Assembly (NCBI GenBank): GCA_004519485.1
Contig: CP038128.1
Span: forward strand, 823,001 to 887,000
DNA: 64,000 nt
Reading direction: 5' to 3'
DNA from: Nannochloropsis oceanica
Lineage: Eukaryota > Sar > Eustigmatophyceae > Eustigmatales > Monodopsidaceae
In this document: piece by piece, positions 1-10,882 of the stretch
Numbering within the stretch: position 1 is the stretch's first letter
Layout of the letters: every line of letters begins with the position of its first letter
The notes under the pieces: model-generated
The model's database searches: none
Told to the model about the DNA's origin: nothing
What the model saw: only the letters and a program-made list of their open reading frames with translations
Position numbers and translations under genes: made by a program

Positions 1-2058
1 GTTTTGAGCGTCAATTTCAATAGTGGGCAACAAGCGACCGGGCACAACAGGGGTAGCAAGGGAGGCCAAAAACGCCAGAAGCACCTCAGCCAAAGAGTGA
101 ACTGAAGCCTTCTCATCTATCTCGGCGCCCGCATCCAACGCCTCTCTCACGGCCTGCATCTCCCCAGGAGCACCTGGCAGAATGAACAAGTCCTTCTCCG
201 TCAACCCCCGTCGATAAAGCGCGTCGACCAGCCGCCACAATTCCTTGGGTATTGACAGTGCGGGGCCACCCACCGAAGTAGGGGGAGCGATGGCTTGCTT
301 GCTGTTGCTGCTGGAGGCAGCGGCCGTGGCGGCGGCAGATGTGGAAGGCGACCACTTTGCTGCGGGCAAGGGAAGGGAGCGGACAGGTACGTGGCAGTTG
401 GTGAGTTCTTCGAGGCTCATCCCAAAAGCGGAGCGGGCGTAAGTGCCGTTGACGGAGAGGAAGAAATCTTGTCCGTTCTCGAGACGCAAAATTAGGATGT
501 CGTCAAGAAGGTCCTGGCCGGCGTTGAGAGCTTGTGCGGTCTTAAGGTCTATCAAAGCCGTGAACGTAATATGAGCCGCTTCATTCGGCAAAAGCATGCC
601 AAAGCGCGGCTTGATGCTCAACCAGTGCTTGCAGATTGTCTCCTCCTCCAGCTTGGGAACGAAGCGAAATTGCGCTGCCACACTCGACACATTCGTCACC
701 ACCAATGTCTGCCTAACTTCCACCCCATATCGCACGAGGCCAAAATCAATCGAGTTAGGCGGTTGCGGCGGGACCAAAGCCGCAGCCCCTGGCACTTCTA
801 TTTGGACCTTCGGATGCTGATCATTTTCAAGTTTGTCGAGCAGACGATGGATTTCTGCTGCCACCTCTTGCCGCTTCTCCTTCACCACCATCCGTACCTT
901 GGCTTGCAACTGCGCCGCAACAGGCTTATGGTCCGAGAAACAAAGTTCCGCCCTCCGGTACGTCAAACAACGTGCTTGACTTGGGTCCTTTGCACGCCAC
1001 AGGATACGATCACACCAAGCAGGGCACCGTAATTTCTTCTCCGGCCGTCGCTCATACAAAGGCGTCCCTGGTTGGTATTTGTAAGTCGGCGGGAATCTCA
1101 GCACCGGCTCTTGAAATCCTACGAACACCCTCCCTTGATTTCGCTCCATATTTAGCTGGTCATATCGCCGCAAAAATTCTAAATCCTGCGCCTCGATTTT
1201 GGCAAAGCACTCCTCCGTATCCACACTCTCATCGAAGCGATAATTCAAATCGCCGATAAAAAACACGACATCGTGATCTAAAATGGACACACCGGTTTGC
1301 AACGTCGGCTCTACCTCCAGCACCTCCGAAAAATATTTGCGCATCTCCTCACTAGCGTCCCCCAACCCAGGCGCCGGTGCCCCGGGCTCGCCACTAAAGG
1401 CCTTATCAATGAATACAGTCTTCTGCAGAATATTAGCAAAATCGCTATTCCGACCTTCTACATTCTCTCGGTGCGCCGCTAAATGCGCGCACACAAAACA
1501 CAGGTACGAATCATAGAACTTGAGGCGGATTGAAGCTCCCCCTTTATTGCCCGCCATGCCCATCAAGCCCACCCCAACTGTCGCGCCGTACACCTCCCGA
1601 ATATTTCGCAAATGCATCTCCTTCGCGAACACCAGAATTAAAATGCCCACCAAGTGCTTTTCCCCCACAAGGACATAACGATCCCTACCCTTGGTGTTAT
1701 TTAGGACGGCACTTAACTTCTCTTGCCATGCTTGGGCCCGCTGCAGGGACTTGCCGTCCATGGCCACGTTCACCGCGTTCAGGTCAACGATTTCCTGGAA
1801 GCCGACTGCGAAAATATCTGCGGGCTTCTCCGTTTCTGAAAAAAGCCAGGATTCCAGCTGCCATACGTCCTCATCCGCAATCAGCTTCGCGTTGACATTG
1901 TAGGTTCCGCAAAAGACAGTAGCTGTCCGATACTCTGTAAACTCGAGCTCCCGCTTTTTGAGCTGCTTGTCGATCCAGTGTTGGCGAATGATGGAGACAG
2001 CAGCAGGGTCAAATTCCACGTCCTGTTCATCATCTGTGGACAAAAGGGGAGAAGCCAT
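1..2058 (-). CDS. OCRL: OCRL/INPP5B-type inositol polyphosphate 5-phosphatase, 3' part cut by window edge
   Basis: The reading frame is open without a stop from an ATG at 2058 (minus) to base 1, giving 686 codons, so the C-terminus lies outside the window. Near the N-terminus TYNVNA and GFQEIVDLN open the catalytic fold. NKGGASIRL and HLAAH follow, then GDLNYR (residues 269-274), PTYKY, CPAWCDRILW and SDHKPV. These are the metal- and phosphate-binding signatures of type II 5-phosphatases, which remove the 5-phosphate from PI(4,5)P2 and PI(3,4,5)P3. Beyond the catalytic domain an ASH-like beta region is followed by IPKELWRLVDALYRRG, the start of the RhoGAP-like domain that marks OCRL/INPP5B rather than synaptojanin. 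Known family members act at Golgi, endosomes and clathrin-coated pits. No intron is needed in the visible part. The start is the first ATG in frame with the fold and is shared with a divergent promoter. Confidence 0.9.
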   Translation of the reverse strand, partial: MASPLLSTDDEQDVEFDPAAVSIIRQHWIDKQLKKRELEFTEYRTATVFCGTYNVNAKLIADEDVWQLESWLFSETEKPADIFAVGFQEIVDLNAVNVAMDGKSLQRAQAWQEKLSAVLNNTKGRDRYVLVGEKHLVGILILVFAKEMHLRNIREVYGATVGVGLMGMAGNKGGASIRLKFYDSYLCFVCAHLAAHRENVEGRNSDFANILQKTVFIDKAFSGEPGAPAPGLGDASEEMRKYFSEVLEVEPTLQTGVSILDHDVVFFIGDLNYRFDESVDTEECFAKIEAQDLEFLRRYDQLNMERNQGRVFVGFQEPVLRFPPTYKYQPGTPLYERRPEKKLRCPAWCDRILWRAKDPSQARCLTYRRAELCFSDHKPVAAQLQAKVRMVVKEKRQEVAAEIHRLLDKLENDQHPKVQIEVPGAAALVPPQPPNSIDFGLVRYGVEVRQTLVVTNVSSVAAQFRFVPKLEEETICKHWLSIKPRFGMLLPNEAAHITFTALIDLKTAQALNAGQDLLDDILILRLENGQDFFLSVNGTYARSAFGMSLEELTNCHVPVRSLPLPAAKWSPSTSAAATAAASSSNSKQAIAPPTSVGGPALSIPKELWRLVDALYRRGLTEKDLFILPGAPGEMQAVREALDAGAEIDEKASVHSLAEVLLAFLASLATPVVPGRLLPTIEIDAQN

Positions 2059-3087
2059 GAGTGGCCTCTGCCTGTGATTGTGCGAAGGGGGAGGGGAGGG
2101 AGAATGAGGGGGGGATGCAACGGAGGTGGGTACGTAAATGCGGTGCATGGGTTTTTTGAGGGCACGACCAGGAAGACTTGCCGCGCACACAGCACTCGAA
2201 CCCTAACCACATAGAGGTAATTGTTGCGTGTGGCCAAGTGCGTGATTTGTGGTGTGTTTGGTGTGTAGAGGATGTAGTGTGCAGAGGGTGTGGTGTGGAG
2301 ACATGATTCCAGGCGGCGTGGGGCTTGTGATAAGGCCGTAGAAGGGAGGGGGATGACGGCTGGCAGTCGTGAGGCATGGCGGGTCCGCCGCCGACCTGTC
2401 TTTGTAGGTTGGATGGTCGTATTGCTTGTGGTCTTGCAATGACGCTACGTGTACGTGACATTCAGGAGACGCAGAAAGCCGTTGCCGCATCGTGACGCTA
2501 AGACGTTCTGCGTTCTGACAGGCGCAAAGCGGCCCACACGCATGCAATCCTGGATACTTGATTTTGTGGCGGCCAGCCGCGCCTCTCTGTCCTCTTGCCA
2601 CGCAGCCTATGCATACCCCAAGGTCTCCATTAGATAATCTACGATTCTATTTATCTTTCTCGGCGCCAGATGTGCGCTCTTAACCTTCAAAAGGCCAGTG
2701 ATTGGACGCCATGCGTTCAGTACAGCAAGGCTTTCTTGTGAGTGGCTCTCCTTGTTGTTGCCGGAGCGAGGTTGCACATTGAAAGGGGGCGAAAGCTTGG
2801 AGTTGCCCTCACTGGCGTGGCCAATCTAGGAAGCGCACACTGTCCTTACCGCTTTTCTTACCATACTATCACGTCTATGGATGGAGAAGAAGTCTTTGGC
2901 TGTGGTGGCGTAATGCTCGGAATCGTGTGGGGTTGGCCTCTCACCCCCATTCTGGCCTGGACTCTCCCTGTCTCTGTAAGACATGGCACCCTTGGGCTCG
3001 ATCTCTGCCTTACCTTTCTCACCATCTTTCCTCCCCATTTACACCACTTATATTCTACACAGGGCGTCGTGCCAATAACGAAAAACG
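2059..3087. other. Intergenic region, divergent promoter of OCRL-like and S1-domain genes
   Basis: No coding region or RNA gene is supported here. Several open frames of 60-140 codons exist on both strands, but their translations have no recognisable domain and no consistent splice signals. Transcription of both flanking genes must start within this kilobase. Confidence 0.5.
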
Positions 3088-4981
3088 ATGCGCACCCTCA
3101 GCATCTTGGTATCCTTGCCACTGGTCTCGGCCGGCTTCTGGGGAGGTGAGTGAACTCAAAGTCCACGCTGATGGGTGGAAGTGGAAGGGGTACGACTGAA
3201 CAACGTTGATACAGGATCCCTCCTGACCGCAGACATATGACGCGAGCTCCTCGTTTGCATCTCTGTACGCACTAGACGTCAACACTGAAGCCACAAATTA
3301 GACGTTTAATATCTCAATCATTGTTTCCCAATCCAACTCACCGCCACCCTCATACAAAATCTCAGTCGGCCGCAACCAGCAGGCTTTTGTAATGGGACCC
3401 AGCACCTACTCCCCGTCAACAGTAGTCCGCAGCCAACAGCAGGCCACGTCCCGGATGGTGGTCCAGAGCAGCAGCAGCAGCAATAGAAGCAGACCGCAGC
3501 TTTGGCGTCTGAGGATGAGCGAGGATGCGGATGTGGAGGCGCCCGTGGCTGAGGCAGTTGCAGTGGAAGAAACTGAGGCACCTGCAGGAGAAGGTGACGT
3601 TGACGTAGCATCTAAGGAGGCCAAGAAGCCTAAGGAGAAGCGCACGCCCTTGTCGGCGTTGGCCCAAGGTGCGGAGTTTACGGGCAAGGTGAAGGGGATT
3701 AAGGAGTTCGGGATCTTTGTCGACATCGGCGCGGAGAGCGACGGCCTTGTGCACATCTCTCAAATGTCGTCAACATTTGTTTCAAGTCCTTCCGACTTGG
3801 CTGCTGTTGGAGACACGGTAACGGTGCGTGTGCTGAATGTCGATGCAGTCAAGCGTCAAGTTGCCTTGACCATGAAGACTGAGGCGGAAGCCAACGCCCC
3901 CCGGCCAAAGCGCCAGCAAAAGAGGCGCGAGCGCGATGATGACGCGGGAGATGACGACCAAGAGGAGGGTGAGGACTCGTTGAAGGACGCTCCGGTTGGG
4001 GATAAGGACGTCAGTGCTTTTCAGAATTATGACCCCAAGAAGTTTTTGAGCGGGACCGTGGCATCTGTGCAGGCTTATGGTGCTTTCATTCGTCTGGATG
4101 ACGCAGAGATGGATGGATTATTGCCCACAGGCGATATGGATGGGAAGCTGGAGAGCGGGCAGCGAGTGCAGGTCCGCATCACGGACGTAGATATGGAGCG
4201 TAACCGCATTACCTTGTCCAATCTGCCTTTGTTGCGGGGGAAGCGCACGCGTTTTGCGTTGAACAAGGAGGAGAACGATGAGCTTGCGGTGATTGCCGCC
4301 AGGTCAGGTTTGTATGCATCCGAGCTGCCGGAGATTTATGAGGGGGCGGACGATGATGCTGAGTGGGAGGCTGCCTTCGCCTTCAAGGGTTTTGATGACG
4401 GGGCTGCGGATGGGGTGGTGGAAGAGGATACGGGGGGGCCGGAGGTGGTGTTTGGCGAGGAGCCTGAGGAGGACGACGAGGAGTTTAGCATGAGCTCAAT
4501 TAATGTCTTCAGGTCGCCGGCGTACAAGAAGGAGAGGGGCTTGATGGCGGATGACGACGAGGATGCGGAGGAAGGGTTCAAGTATGGAGGGGAGGCTTAC
4601 TTCCCCGAGGACGATGAGGACGAGGACGCGACTTTGGGTGCGTTTACTAAGCAGTACGACACGCAGATTCCTCAGTTGAGCGAGGATGAGCTGAAGGCTT
4701 TGATTCGTAAGGCTCAGGGGACTCGGCGTAATGTTACCGAGGAGTGGGCGGAGGAGGAGGCGGAAGAGAGGGAGTACCTGAGTCTCAATCTGGTGCCGTC
4801 CAAGAAGCAAAAGATGTCGTTGACCATGAAAACGGTACAGCCGATGCAGGCGGACGCAGTGATGAGCAAGCCGCGCATGCCCATCTATTTTTCGAAGAAG
4901 TTGTCGGCTGTGCAGCAGGTGGACTTGCTGGAGGAGCTTGAGAAGCTCGTCAATGACGATCCATTGGCACTGGTCAAGTAA
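3088..4981 (+). CDS. Plastid-targeted S1 RNA-binding domain protein (2 exons)
   Basis: Exon 1 (3088-3145) encodes MRTLSILVSLPLVSAGFWG, a signal peptide. The intron 3146-3365 has donor GTGAGTG and acceptor CTCAG. Exon 2 runs 3366-4981. Splicing gives GRNQQAFVMGPS, with an Ala-Phe junction followed by a Ser/Thr/Arg-rich transit peptide, the bipartite presequence of secondary red plastids. The mature part (total 557 aa) has two S1 OB-folds at about residues 122-190 (GKVKGIKEFGIFVDIG) and 246-307 (GTVASVQAYGAFIRLD). Between and after them lie acidic, probably disordered segments. S1 domains bind single-stranded RNA. The architecture recalls the S1 part of plastid PETs/PSRP-7-like translation factors, but no EF-Ts domain is present, so a role in plastid translation or RNA handling is inference. 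Exon 1 is my prediction; an ATG at 3392 would give a protein without the signal peptide. Confidence 0.85.
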
Positions 4982-6173
4982 AGGGGGAAGACAAAAGGGA
5001 GAAAAACTAGAGTAGGTGGAAGGCGAAGAAGAACAAGGTAACAGTTCATGGGCCCGAGAGAGGACGGGAATGGTAGGGTGCGCGAGGGAGGGACAACAGA
5101 GAATGGCAACGAAACCCACGGGGAGGAAAGACGTAATCGCAGGACAAGAATGGGGAGGAGACGTGGGAAAAGAATGAGAAGCTGGGAAGGAAAAGGGCTT
5201 GTCCTGCCAGGGGAGGAAAATACACAACTTTATACATACGTATCTAGTATCGACAAACTTTTAATCTATACGCACCGACCCCTTGTGCCTCTGCCTGTGT
5301 GCGAGGAGCTATAGAAAAATGGGCGAGTGCAGATGAAGGAGGAGAAAAAGATGAAAGAGATGCATGCATGCGAGACCCCGTAAACAACTTCGAAAAGAAT
5401 CACAACGGAACAGTGACGAACTTGTACATTCATGCTGTTTTCTTATTTTGACTTGCACTCTGTGGATGGGAAACCTGTCGCATGGACTTCTTGCCGATAG
5501 GACTTCCCTTCCTTTCTCGCACCAAACTTCTGATAGCCCTTCATCACAATCGGCTTTCATTTAAGTTTCCTTCTGTTAATTAAAGTGCACTATCCTATCT
5601 GTATATCTCATGTCCAAATGGCCCTCGTCGGGCTCCTGCAGTTGTTGCACATTTGCGAAACCGTCGTCGCGGCCGAGCGGATGGCGGTCAGAAGGATGAT
5701 AGCAGCGTATTTCGAAGGGTGCCAATTACACCCACTTCGTCAAGAATTGATATAACAAACATTATGACATAAAAGCCCCATCGAAAAAGGGGGGTAGGAG
5801 GTTGATCCTTCAGCTTGACCTGCTTGATGTCATCTCCCTTCCAAAACATCCATACACACCCCGGCCGGACATGTCTTAATGTTCGTATAATTGCCCATCA
5901 GATTTGATAAAACCATTCGCTATTTTGATGCCTTCGGCCATGTCGGGGAAAAAAAGGAAAGTCACCTCCTCTCAAACAAACCGTAGATACGACAGCTTTG
6001 CTTGCTCCATGGACGCACACCCACATCTCTCACGCCCACACCATATCCTTGGTCTTTCCACCGATCTCTCAACACAGGATAGCGGGCATTAATTGGGAAA
6101 GCGCCACGCGCAGGAGTCAAAAGCATAGGCAGCGTCCTGGAAACAGCAGCCCTCCCGTGCTTAAAGCACAGCC
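4982..6173. other. Intergenic region between two plus-strand plastid genes
   Basis: It holds the 3' flank of the S1 gene and the promoter and leader of the downstream TPR gene. Purine-rich stretches at about 5000-5200 follow the stop codon. No open frame with recognisable domains and no tRNA-like structure was seen. Confidence 0.45.
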
Positions 6174-8876
6174 ATGCGGCGGCGGTGTCGCAGCGCTATG
6201 GCCCAAGCCGCGGGCTACATGTGGTCAATAGCACTGTTACTACATGGCAGCGGCTGTCTTCTGTCAAGACACTGTTTTGGCAATGTTGTTCATGCCTTCG
6301 TCGTACCTCTGCCATCAAGAGCCGTCGTCGAAGTACGCCCACCAGTCAGCAGGGCAGGCAAGCTACCATCACAACGGTATGATGAGCTCATCTGTCGCAT
6401 GATGGTTGGTGATACACATGTACCCTCACACAAGGCCGTATCTGGTACTGGCACTGGCACTGGCATACCAGCAGTGCCCAAACAAGCGGGTGGGGCGCCA
6501 CCACCACCAAGACAGCCGCAGCACCAGCAGCAGCCTCAACAAGCACAGACGCCACAGCAAGCACCAAAGCAGCAAAAACCCCAGCGGCAGCCACAAGAGC
6601 GAATACAAAAACGTGGGATCGGCGGAAGTTTCAATGGTGGTCGTGGTGGTGGAGGGCAGCGGCGCCAAATAGGATCGCAATCGACTGTAAAGTATCATGA
6701 GCGTAAGGGGCTGGTGGTCCAGGTGTACCAACAAGCGCAGAAAGAAGCACGAGCTGGGCGGCTGGATAAGGCCGAGGAGCTCTTCCGGCGATGCTTGACC
6801 ATGGACAGGAAAGATGCACGAAGCTGGCTGCAATTAGCACAGCTGGCTAACCGTCGCGGCCGACAAGAGGAAGCTCAGTCGTTTTTTGCACAGGGTGTCT
6901 CGGAGTGCCCAGAGAGCGTCCACCTTCTACAGTCGTGGGCCATGCTGGAGCACAAGGCTGGGGATCTAGTCAAAGCATGTGCGCTCTTTGAGAAGGGTAC
7001 GGCTCAAGATCCCGGAAATCCTTATATTGCACATGCGTGGGGCCAGCTGGAACGCAAGCGGGGCGATTACGACAAAGCGCGTTCCCTCTACATGGATTCC
7101 CTCCGGTTGTATGGGCCGTGGGCCCAGGTCTATACGGCTTTGGCCGAGCTCGAGGTGGAGACCGGACACGTAGAAAAGGCACGGGAAACCTTTCAGGAGG
7201 CTATGAGGTTGTGTGTGCAAAACACGCATAAGCTGTTAGTGGCGTGGGCCAAGCTGGAGGAGGAGAATTTTGGGGACTGGGAGAAAGCAACAGAGCTCTT
7301 GTTGCGTGCCATTGAGGAAGGTGGACCTGATTTTACTGATGCCACTGTTGCTCTGGCGCACCTGGAGTTGAAGAAGGGAAATAAAGAGAGGGCGGTACAG
7401 ATATTGAAGGACTCCAAACACCAAGGTCGAGCGGGTGGGTCGTTGTTCAACACGTGGGCATCCGTAGAGGCCAAGGCAGGCAATCTTGACACTGCCATTC
7501 AACTGTTGACCGAGGCCTGTGGCCTCTTTCCAGATGATTTTTCTCTGTTGCAGACGCTGGGCACCTTGGAAGTCAAGTTGGGGCATCATGATAAGGCCCG
7601 AGAGTGTTTTACGAGGAGTGCTGCCATTCGTCCCCATGTGGTGACGTACAATGCGTGGGCTATCATGGAAGAGAGATTGGCCCAGGATATGCGGGGTCCG
7701 ATGCGACAGGTGCAAATAATGAGGGCAAGGAAACTCTTTGTGCTCGGGATGGCGGCTGATCCGAGCCATGGACCCTTATACAACGCATATGGGCGTATGG
7801 AGGAAAAGATTGGAAATTTGACGGGGGCACAGGAGGTTTTCCGGATGGGGGTTGAGGCGCATTGTCCTGATATGCCTTCGGTTATCAGTGGATGGGCTAT
7901 GGTTTCGTTGAAGCAACGAAATTATGCACAAGCTAAGAGATTGTTGCAGCAGGGATTGTCCGAGAACAAGCTGGGGAAGAATGTAGGTTTTCTGTATCAC
8001 ACCCTGGGAATGCTAGAGCTAAAATTAGGTAACGTCGAGGGGGCTTGGAAGGTTTTCCAGGAGGCTACGGATAAATATCCAAGGAACTCGCAACTGCTGG
8101 TGGGAGCAGGTTTGGCAGCGGAGAAGAATGGAGAAGTGGACTTGGCGCGCGGGTTTTTCAAGCGGGGGGTGGAGTGTGATCGGCTGCACCACCAGGCATG
8201 GCAGGCGTGGGCGGTGATGGAGCATCGGCAAGGGAATGTCAACACGGCCCGGGACCTCTTTCGATTAGGATTAAAAGCGAACCCGGATTATGGGGCTCTG
8301 TGGCAGGCGTACGGCGTGCTGGAGTTCCAGGAGGAGAGTTGGGATGTGGCGAGAAGTTTGTTTGCCGAGGGTATTCGAAGGGATCCCGGGCATGTGATGC
8401 TGTTTCAGGCCTGGGCGGTGTTGGAGGTCAAGCTGGCTGATTACGAGAAGGGGAAGGAAATGATCAAGGAGGGATTGAGGGTTGATCCAAGACATGGGGC
8501 TTGCTGGAGTATTTATGGGTATATTGAGGAGAAATGCGGAAATGTGGAGGAGGCATTGAGAGTGTTTGAGATGGGCTTAAAGCAGGCTCCGGACCACGCT
8601 CCTCTATTTCGCGTGTATGGCGATTTTGAGCGTCGACAGGGACATATTGATAAGGCAAGGAGTTTTTACCAGAAGGCTATTGCCTTGGATCCTCATTACT
8701 CGCAGGCGTATGTGGTGTTGGGCTTGATGGAGTTGTATTCGGGGAACACGGAGGGAGCAAATGAGGTGAGGGAGGCAAGCCAAGCAGTGTTTGGGAGAGA
8801 TTTTGAGTTTACCAAGGAGAGAGAAGCTGTCACTACTTTCCATGATGAGGAGCTAGGGGAGATCAACTCGATATGA
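6174..8876 (+). CDS. HCF107/Mbb1-type HAT (TPR-like) RNA-binding protein, plastid
   Basis: This is a single 900-codon exon. The N-terminus has a hydrophobic signal segment (MWSIALLLHGSGCLL) ending at VVHA-FVVPLPSR, an Ala-Phe plastid junction. A Gln/Pro-rich linker (about residues 105-145) follows. From about residue 185 to 870 there are some 18 tandem 34-residue helical repeats such as AWGQLERKRGDYDKARSLY and AWAVMEHRQGNVNTARDLF. The repeating W-A-x-L/M-E and G-x-x-x-x-A-R pattern is that of HAT/RNA-TPR repeats. Land-plant HCF107 and Chlamydomonas Mbb1 have the same layout and protect the 5' end of psbH or psbB transcripts. By family, this protein should bind a specific plastid mRNA leader; the actual target cannot be read from sequence. 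The start could also be the in-frame ATG at 6201, which sits just before the hydrophobic segment. Confidence 0.88.
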   Translation: MRRRCRSAMAQAAGYMWSIALLLHGSGCLLSRHCFGNVVHAFVVPLPSRAVVEVRPPVSRAGKLPSQRYDELICRMMVGDTHVPSHKAVSGTGTGTGIPAVPKQAGGAPPPPRQPQHQQQPQQAQTPQQAPKQQKPQRQPQERIQKRGIGGSFNGGRGGGGQRRQIGSQSTVKYHERKGLVVQVYQQAQKEARAGRLDKAEELFRRCLTMDRKDARSWLQLAQLANRRGRQEEAQSFFAQGVSECPESVHLLQSWAMLEHKAGDLVKACALFEKGTAQDPGNPYIAHAWGQLERKRGDYDKARSLYMDSLRLYGPWAQVYTALAELEVETGHVEKARETFQEAMRLCVQNTHKLLVAWAKLEEENFGDWEKATELLLRAIEEGGPDFTDATVALAHLELKKGNKERAVQILKDSKHQGRAGGSLFNTWASVEAKAGNLDTAIQLLTEACGLFPDDFSLLQTLGTLEVKLGHHDKARECFTRSAAIRPHVVTYNAWAIMEERLAQDMRGPMRQVQIMRARKLFVLGMAADPSHGPLYNAYGRMEEKIGNLTGAQEVFRMGVEAHCPDMPSVISGWAMVSLKQRNYAQAKRLLQQGLSENKLGKNVGFLYHTLGMLELKLGNVEGAWKVFQEATDKYPRNSQLLVGAGLAAEKNGEVDLARGFFKRGVECDRLHHQAWQAWAVMEHRQGNVNTARDLFRLGLKANPDYGALWQAYGVLEFQEESWDVARSLFAEGIRRDPGHVMLFQAWAVLEVKLADYEKGKEMIKEGLRVDPRHGACWSIYGYIEEKCGNVEEALRVFEMGLKQAPDHAPLFRVYGDFERRQGHIDKARSFYQKAIALDPHYSQAYVVLGLMELYSGNTEGANEVREASQAVFGRDFEFTKEREAVTTFHDEELGEINSI

Positions 8877-9141
8877 GGGAGCGAACTTGAGGAGTAGGAA
8901 TAAATTTTAATAACATTTAAGCATGCAGAAGCCACGGCACGCTACCAACAGAACATATGAGTACTGACGCGACACCGACCGAGTGGAAAAGAAACAAATG
9001 ACAAATGTGCAATGATTTCAAACCTTAGTCTTAATCGTCACAAAAAAAAAATTATTGACACTTTATTCATGTATTTCTTATGCACAAAAGTGGCGGTACA
9101 ATCGAAGGGAGCAGCATTTTCGGTTTCAAACTTTCTCACTT

Positions 9142-10882
9142 TCAAGCAAGTTGAGCGCGGCTTATGTTGTACATCTCCACCTCGACAGCTTCTTCATCTC
9201 CTGGAACCCTCCCCACAGCTCGGTCATCGTCTTCTTCTTCCTCCTCCTCGTCGGACGAAAACTCGTTTAGGTGGAAGATACCTGATTCGGTGGTTGGTGT
9301 CCGCATCCCTCCCACGCTGCTGCTTCCCTCGCCTCCAGCTTCCCCGGCGCTTGAGAGATAAATGGAGAGGGAGGAGCCGGGTTTTTGCTTGTATTGCCGG
9401 TACCAGACCGCACCAACAATGGCAAGCAGGAGACCGGATACGTTGAGAGGGGAAACGTCATCGTGGAAGACCATCATGGAGAGGGCCACGGTGATTATCT
9501 GGCATGGGTAGGTTAATTTGGAGGAAACGTGTGAGATGTAAATCTGTAGAGAGATGGCAAACAAATGCCAAAAACGTGGTAACATACCCCACCGTTTCAG
9601 GATAAAGATACTAGCTTTGAAAGAGGAACCCTTCCTCTCCGGAGAAAAAAGATGATCCACATACCTCCTTGACGGCCCCAAACATGCTCATGGTCAGCGA
9701 GCTCGAAATCTTCACCAGCTTCACCTCAGCCAACACCAGCAAAAACGAGATTAAGCCCCCCAAGATGAGAATGACTAGCAGCTGAGAAAGCGAAGCCCCA
9801 TCATGAAACACAGGCGAGCGCAAGCAAGGCTGCAGCTCCACCATCAAGAAGACAGTAACGCAACTCAGTGCACTGGCCGGGGAGACGTGGTACAGAATTT
9901 CAAAGGCCCGCGGATGGTGAACCGAGGGTGCGGGCATAGGCGGAAGCAGGCTCGCATCTATTGTCGCCGAGCCACCATCCTGATCACTAGGGGGGTGGTG
10001 GGCCGTGCTCTGTCGACGACGATGCTGCTCCGGCTGGTGGTCCCTCCCGCGAACCTCACCACGACTGCTGCCTCCACCATTGCCTTGCAACCCGTTGTGG
10101 CCATCATTGCCACGGAACTCGTCCTCCTCCTCGTCCACGTCCCACTCACCCTCCCCCAATTGATTGACCAATGTCGACCTGTGCAAGACCTCCTGTCGGT
10201 CGCTGCCGAGCCCTCCTTTGCCTTCCAACATGACTTGTGTCAATGCCCAGCGTAGGCCTGAAGACGCACAAGCAGCCGTCACGAGTATGAAACCCACGAG
10301 GCTAAATGATGCTTCCCCGTAGCTAGCCAGGCTCACGCCCATGCTGACCAAGACGCATATGGCCACAATCTCCATCGTCAAGGGCTCGAGGCGCATGATC
10401 ACGGCCCAGATCAGAATCCAAATCAAGGCACCGGACTTGAGGATGGTGTAAAACGTGACACTGATAAACATGAAGCTTAAATTACTTAACACCACGTCCA
10501 CGCCCGTAAGCACCCCGATCGGTATTGGGCCTCGCAGGGATGTCCACAAGGGCAAGGGGCGAACGCGGCGTTCAGGCCTGATGCAGCAACGGTTGATGAC
10601 GCGCGTCAGGCAAAATTTGATTGTCATATGCATGGCCGTGACAAATATGGGGAAGGGAAACCCGTCCCCATGCCAGTACCGCAGCACCCACTTGTTGCAA
10701 AGAGTGAAACTGATGCTGATGATATACCAGGACAGGACGTACTTGGAGATACGGACATACCGAAGCCATGGATGCCAGGGATGCGACTCGGCTCGGATGC
10801 GCCGTTGCAAAAGATTTGCCGCCACCAACAACAAAAAGCAAATGACAATAGGGACCAGGAGCTCAACAGAAAGGACTGACAT
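9142..10882 (-). CDS. Nucleotide-sugar/triose-phosphate-type transporter (DMT superfamily, SLC35C2-like), 2 exons
   Basis: Exon 1 is 10882-9665 and exon 2 is 9498-9142. The 166-bp intron has donor GTATGT and acceptor CCAG. Splicing restores GAVKE|IITVALSMMVFHDD, the conserved penultimate-helix region of the TPT/NST family. The 524-aa product has about ten hydrophobic helices: the first begins PIVICFLLLVAANLL and the next is YVLSWYIISISFTLCNKW. It carries GVDVVLSNLSFMFISVTFY and ILKSGALIWILIWA, typical of SLC35C2 and plant At1g06470-like proteins. A polar loop of about 100 residues (roughly 215-310) rich in Gly, Glu, Asp and His interrupts the core. The C-terminus is a long acidic tail with a run of Glu and Asp. 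It likely works as an antiporter in Golgi or plastid-envelope membranes; the substrate is unknown. The 3' end converges on the TPR gene, 265 bp away. Confidence 0.85.

Noticed and set aside
2742-3149. 135-codon plus-strand ORF upstream of the S1 gene
   Set aside because: It overlaps the signal-peptide exon in another frame and its translation has no domain.
4496-5227. 243-codon minus-strand ORF overlapping the S1 gene 3' end
   Set aside because: Antisense to a well-supported coding region, Leu/Ser/Pro-rich without domain.
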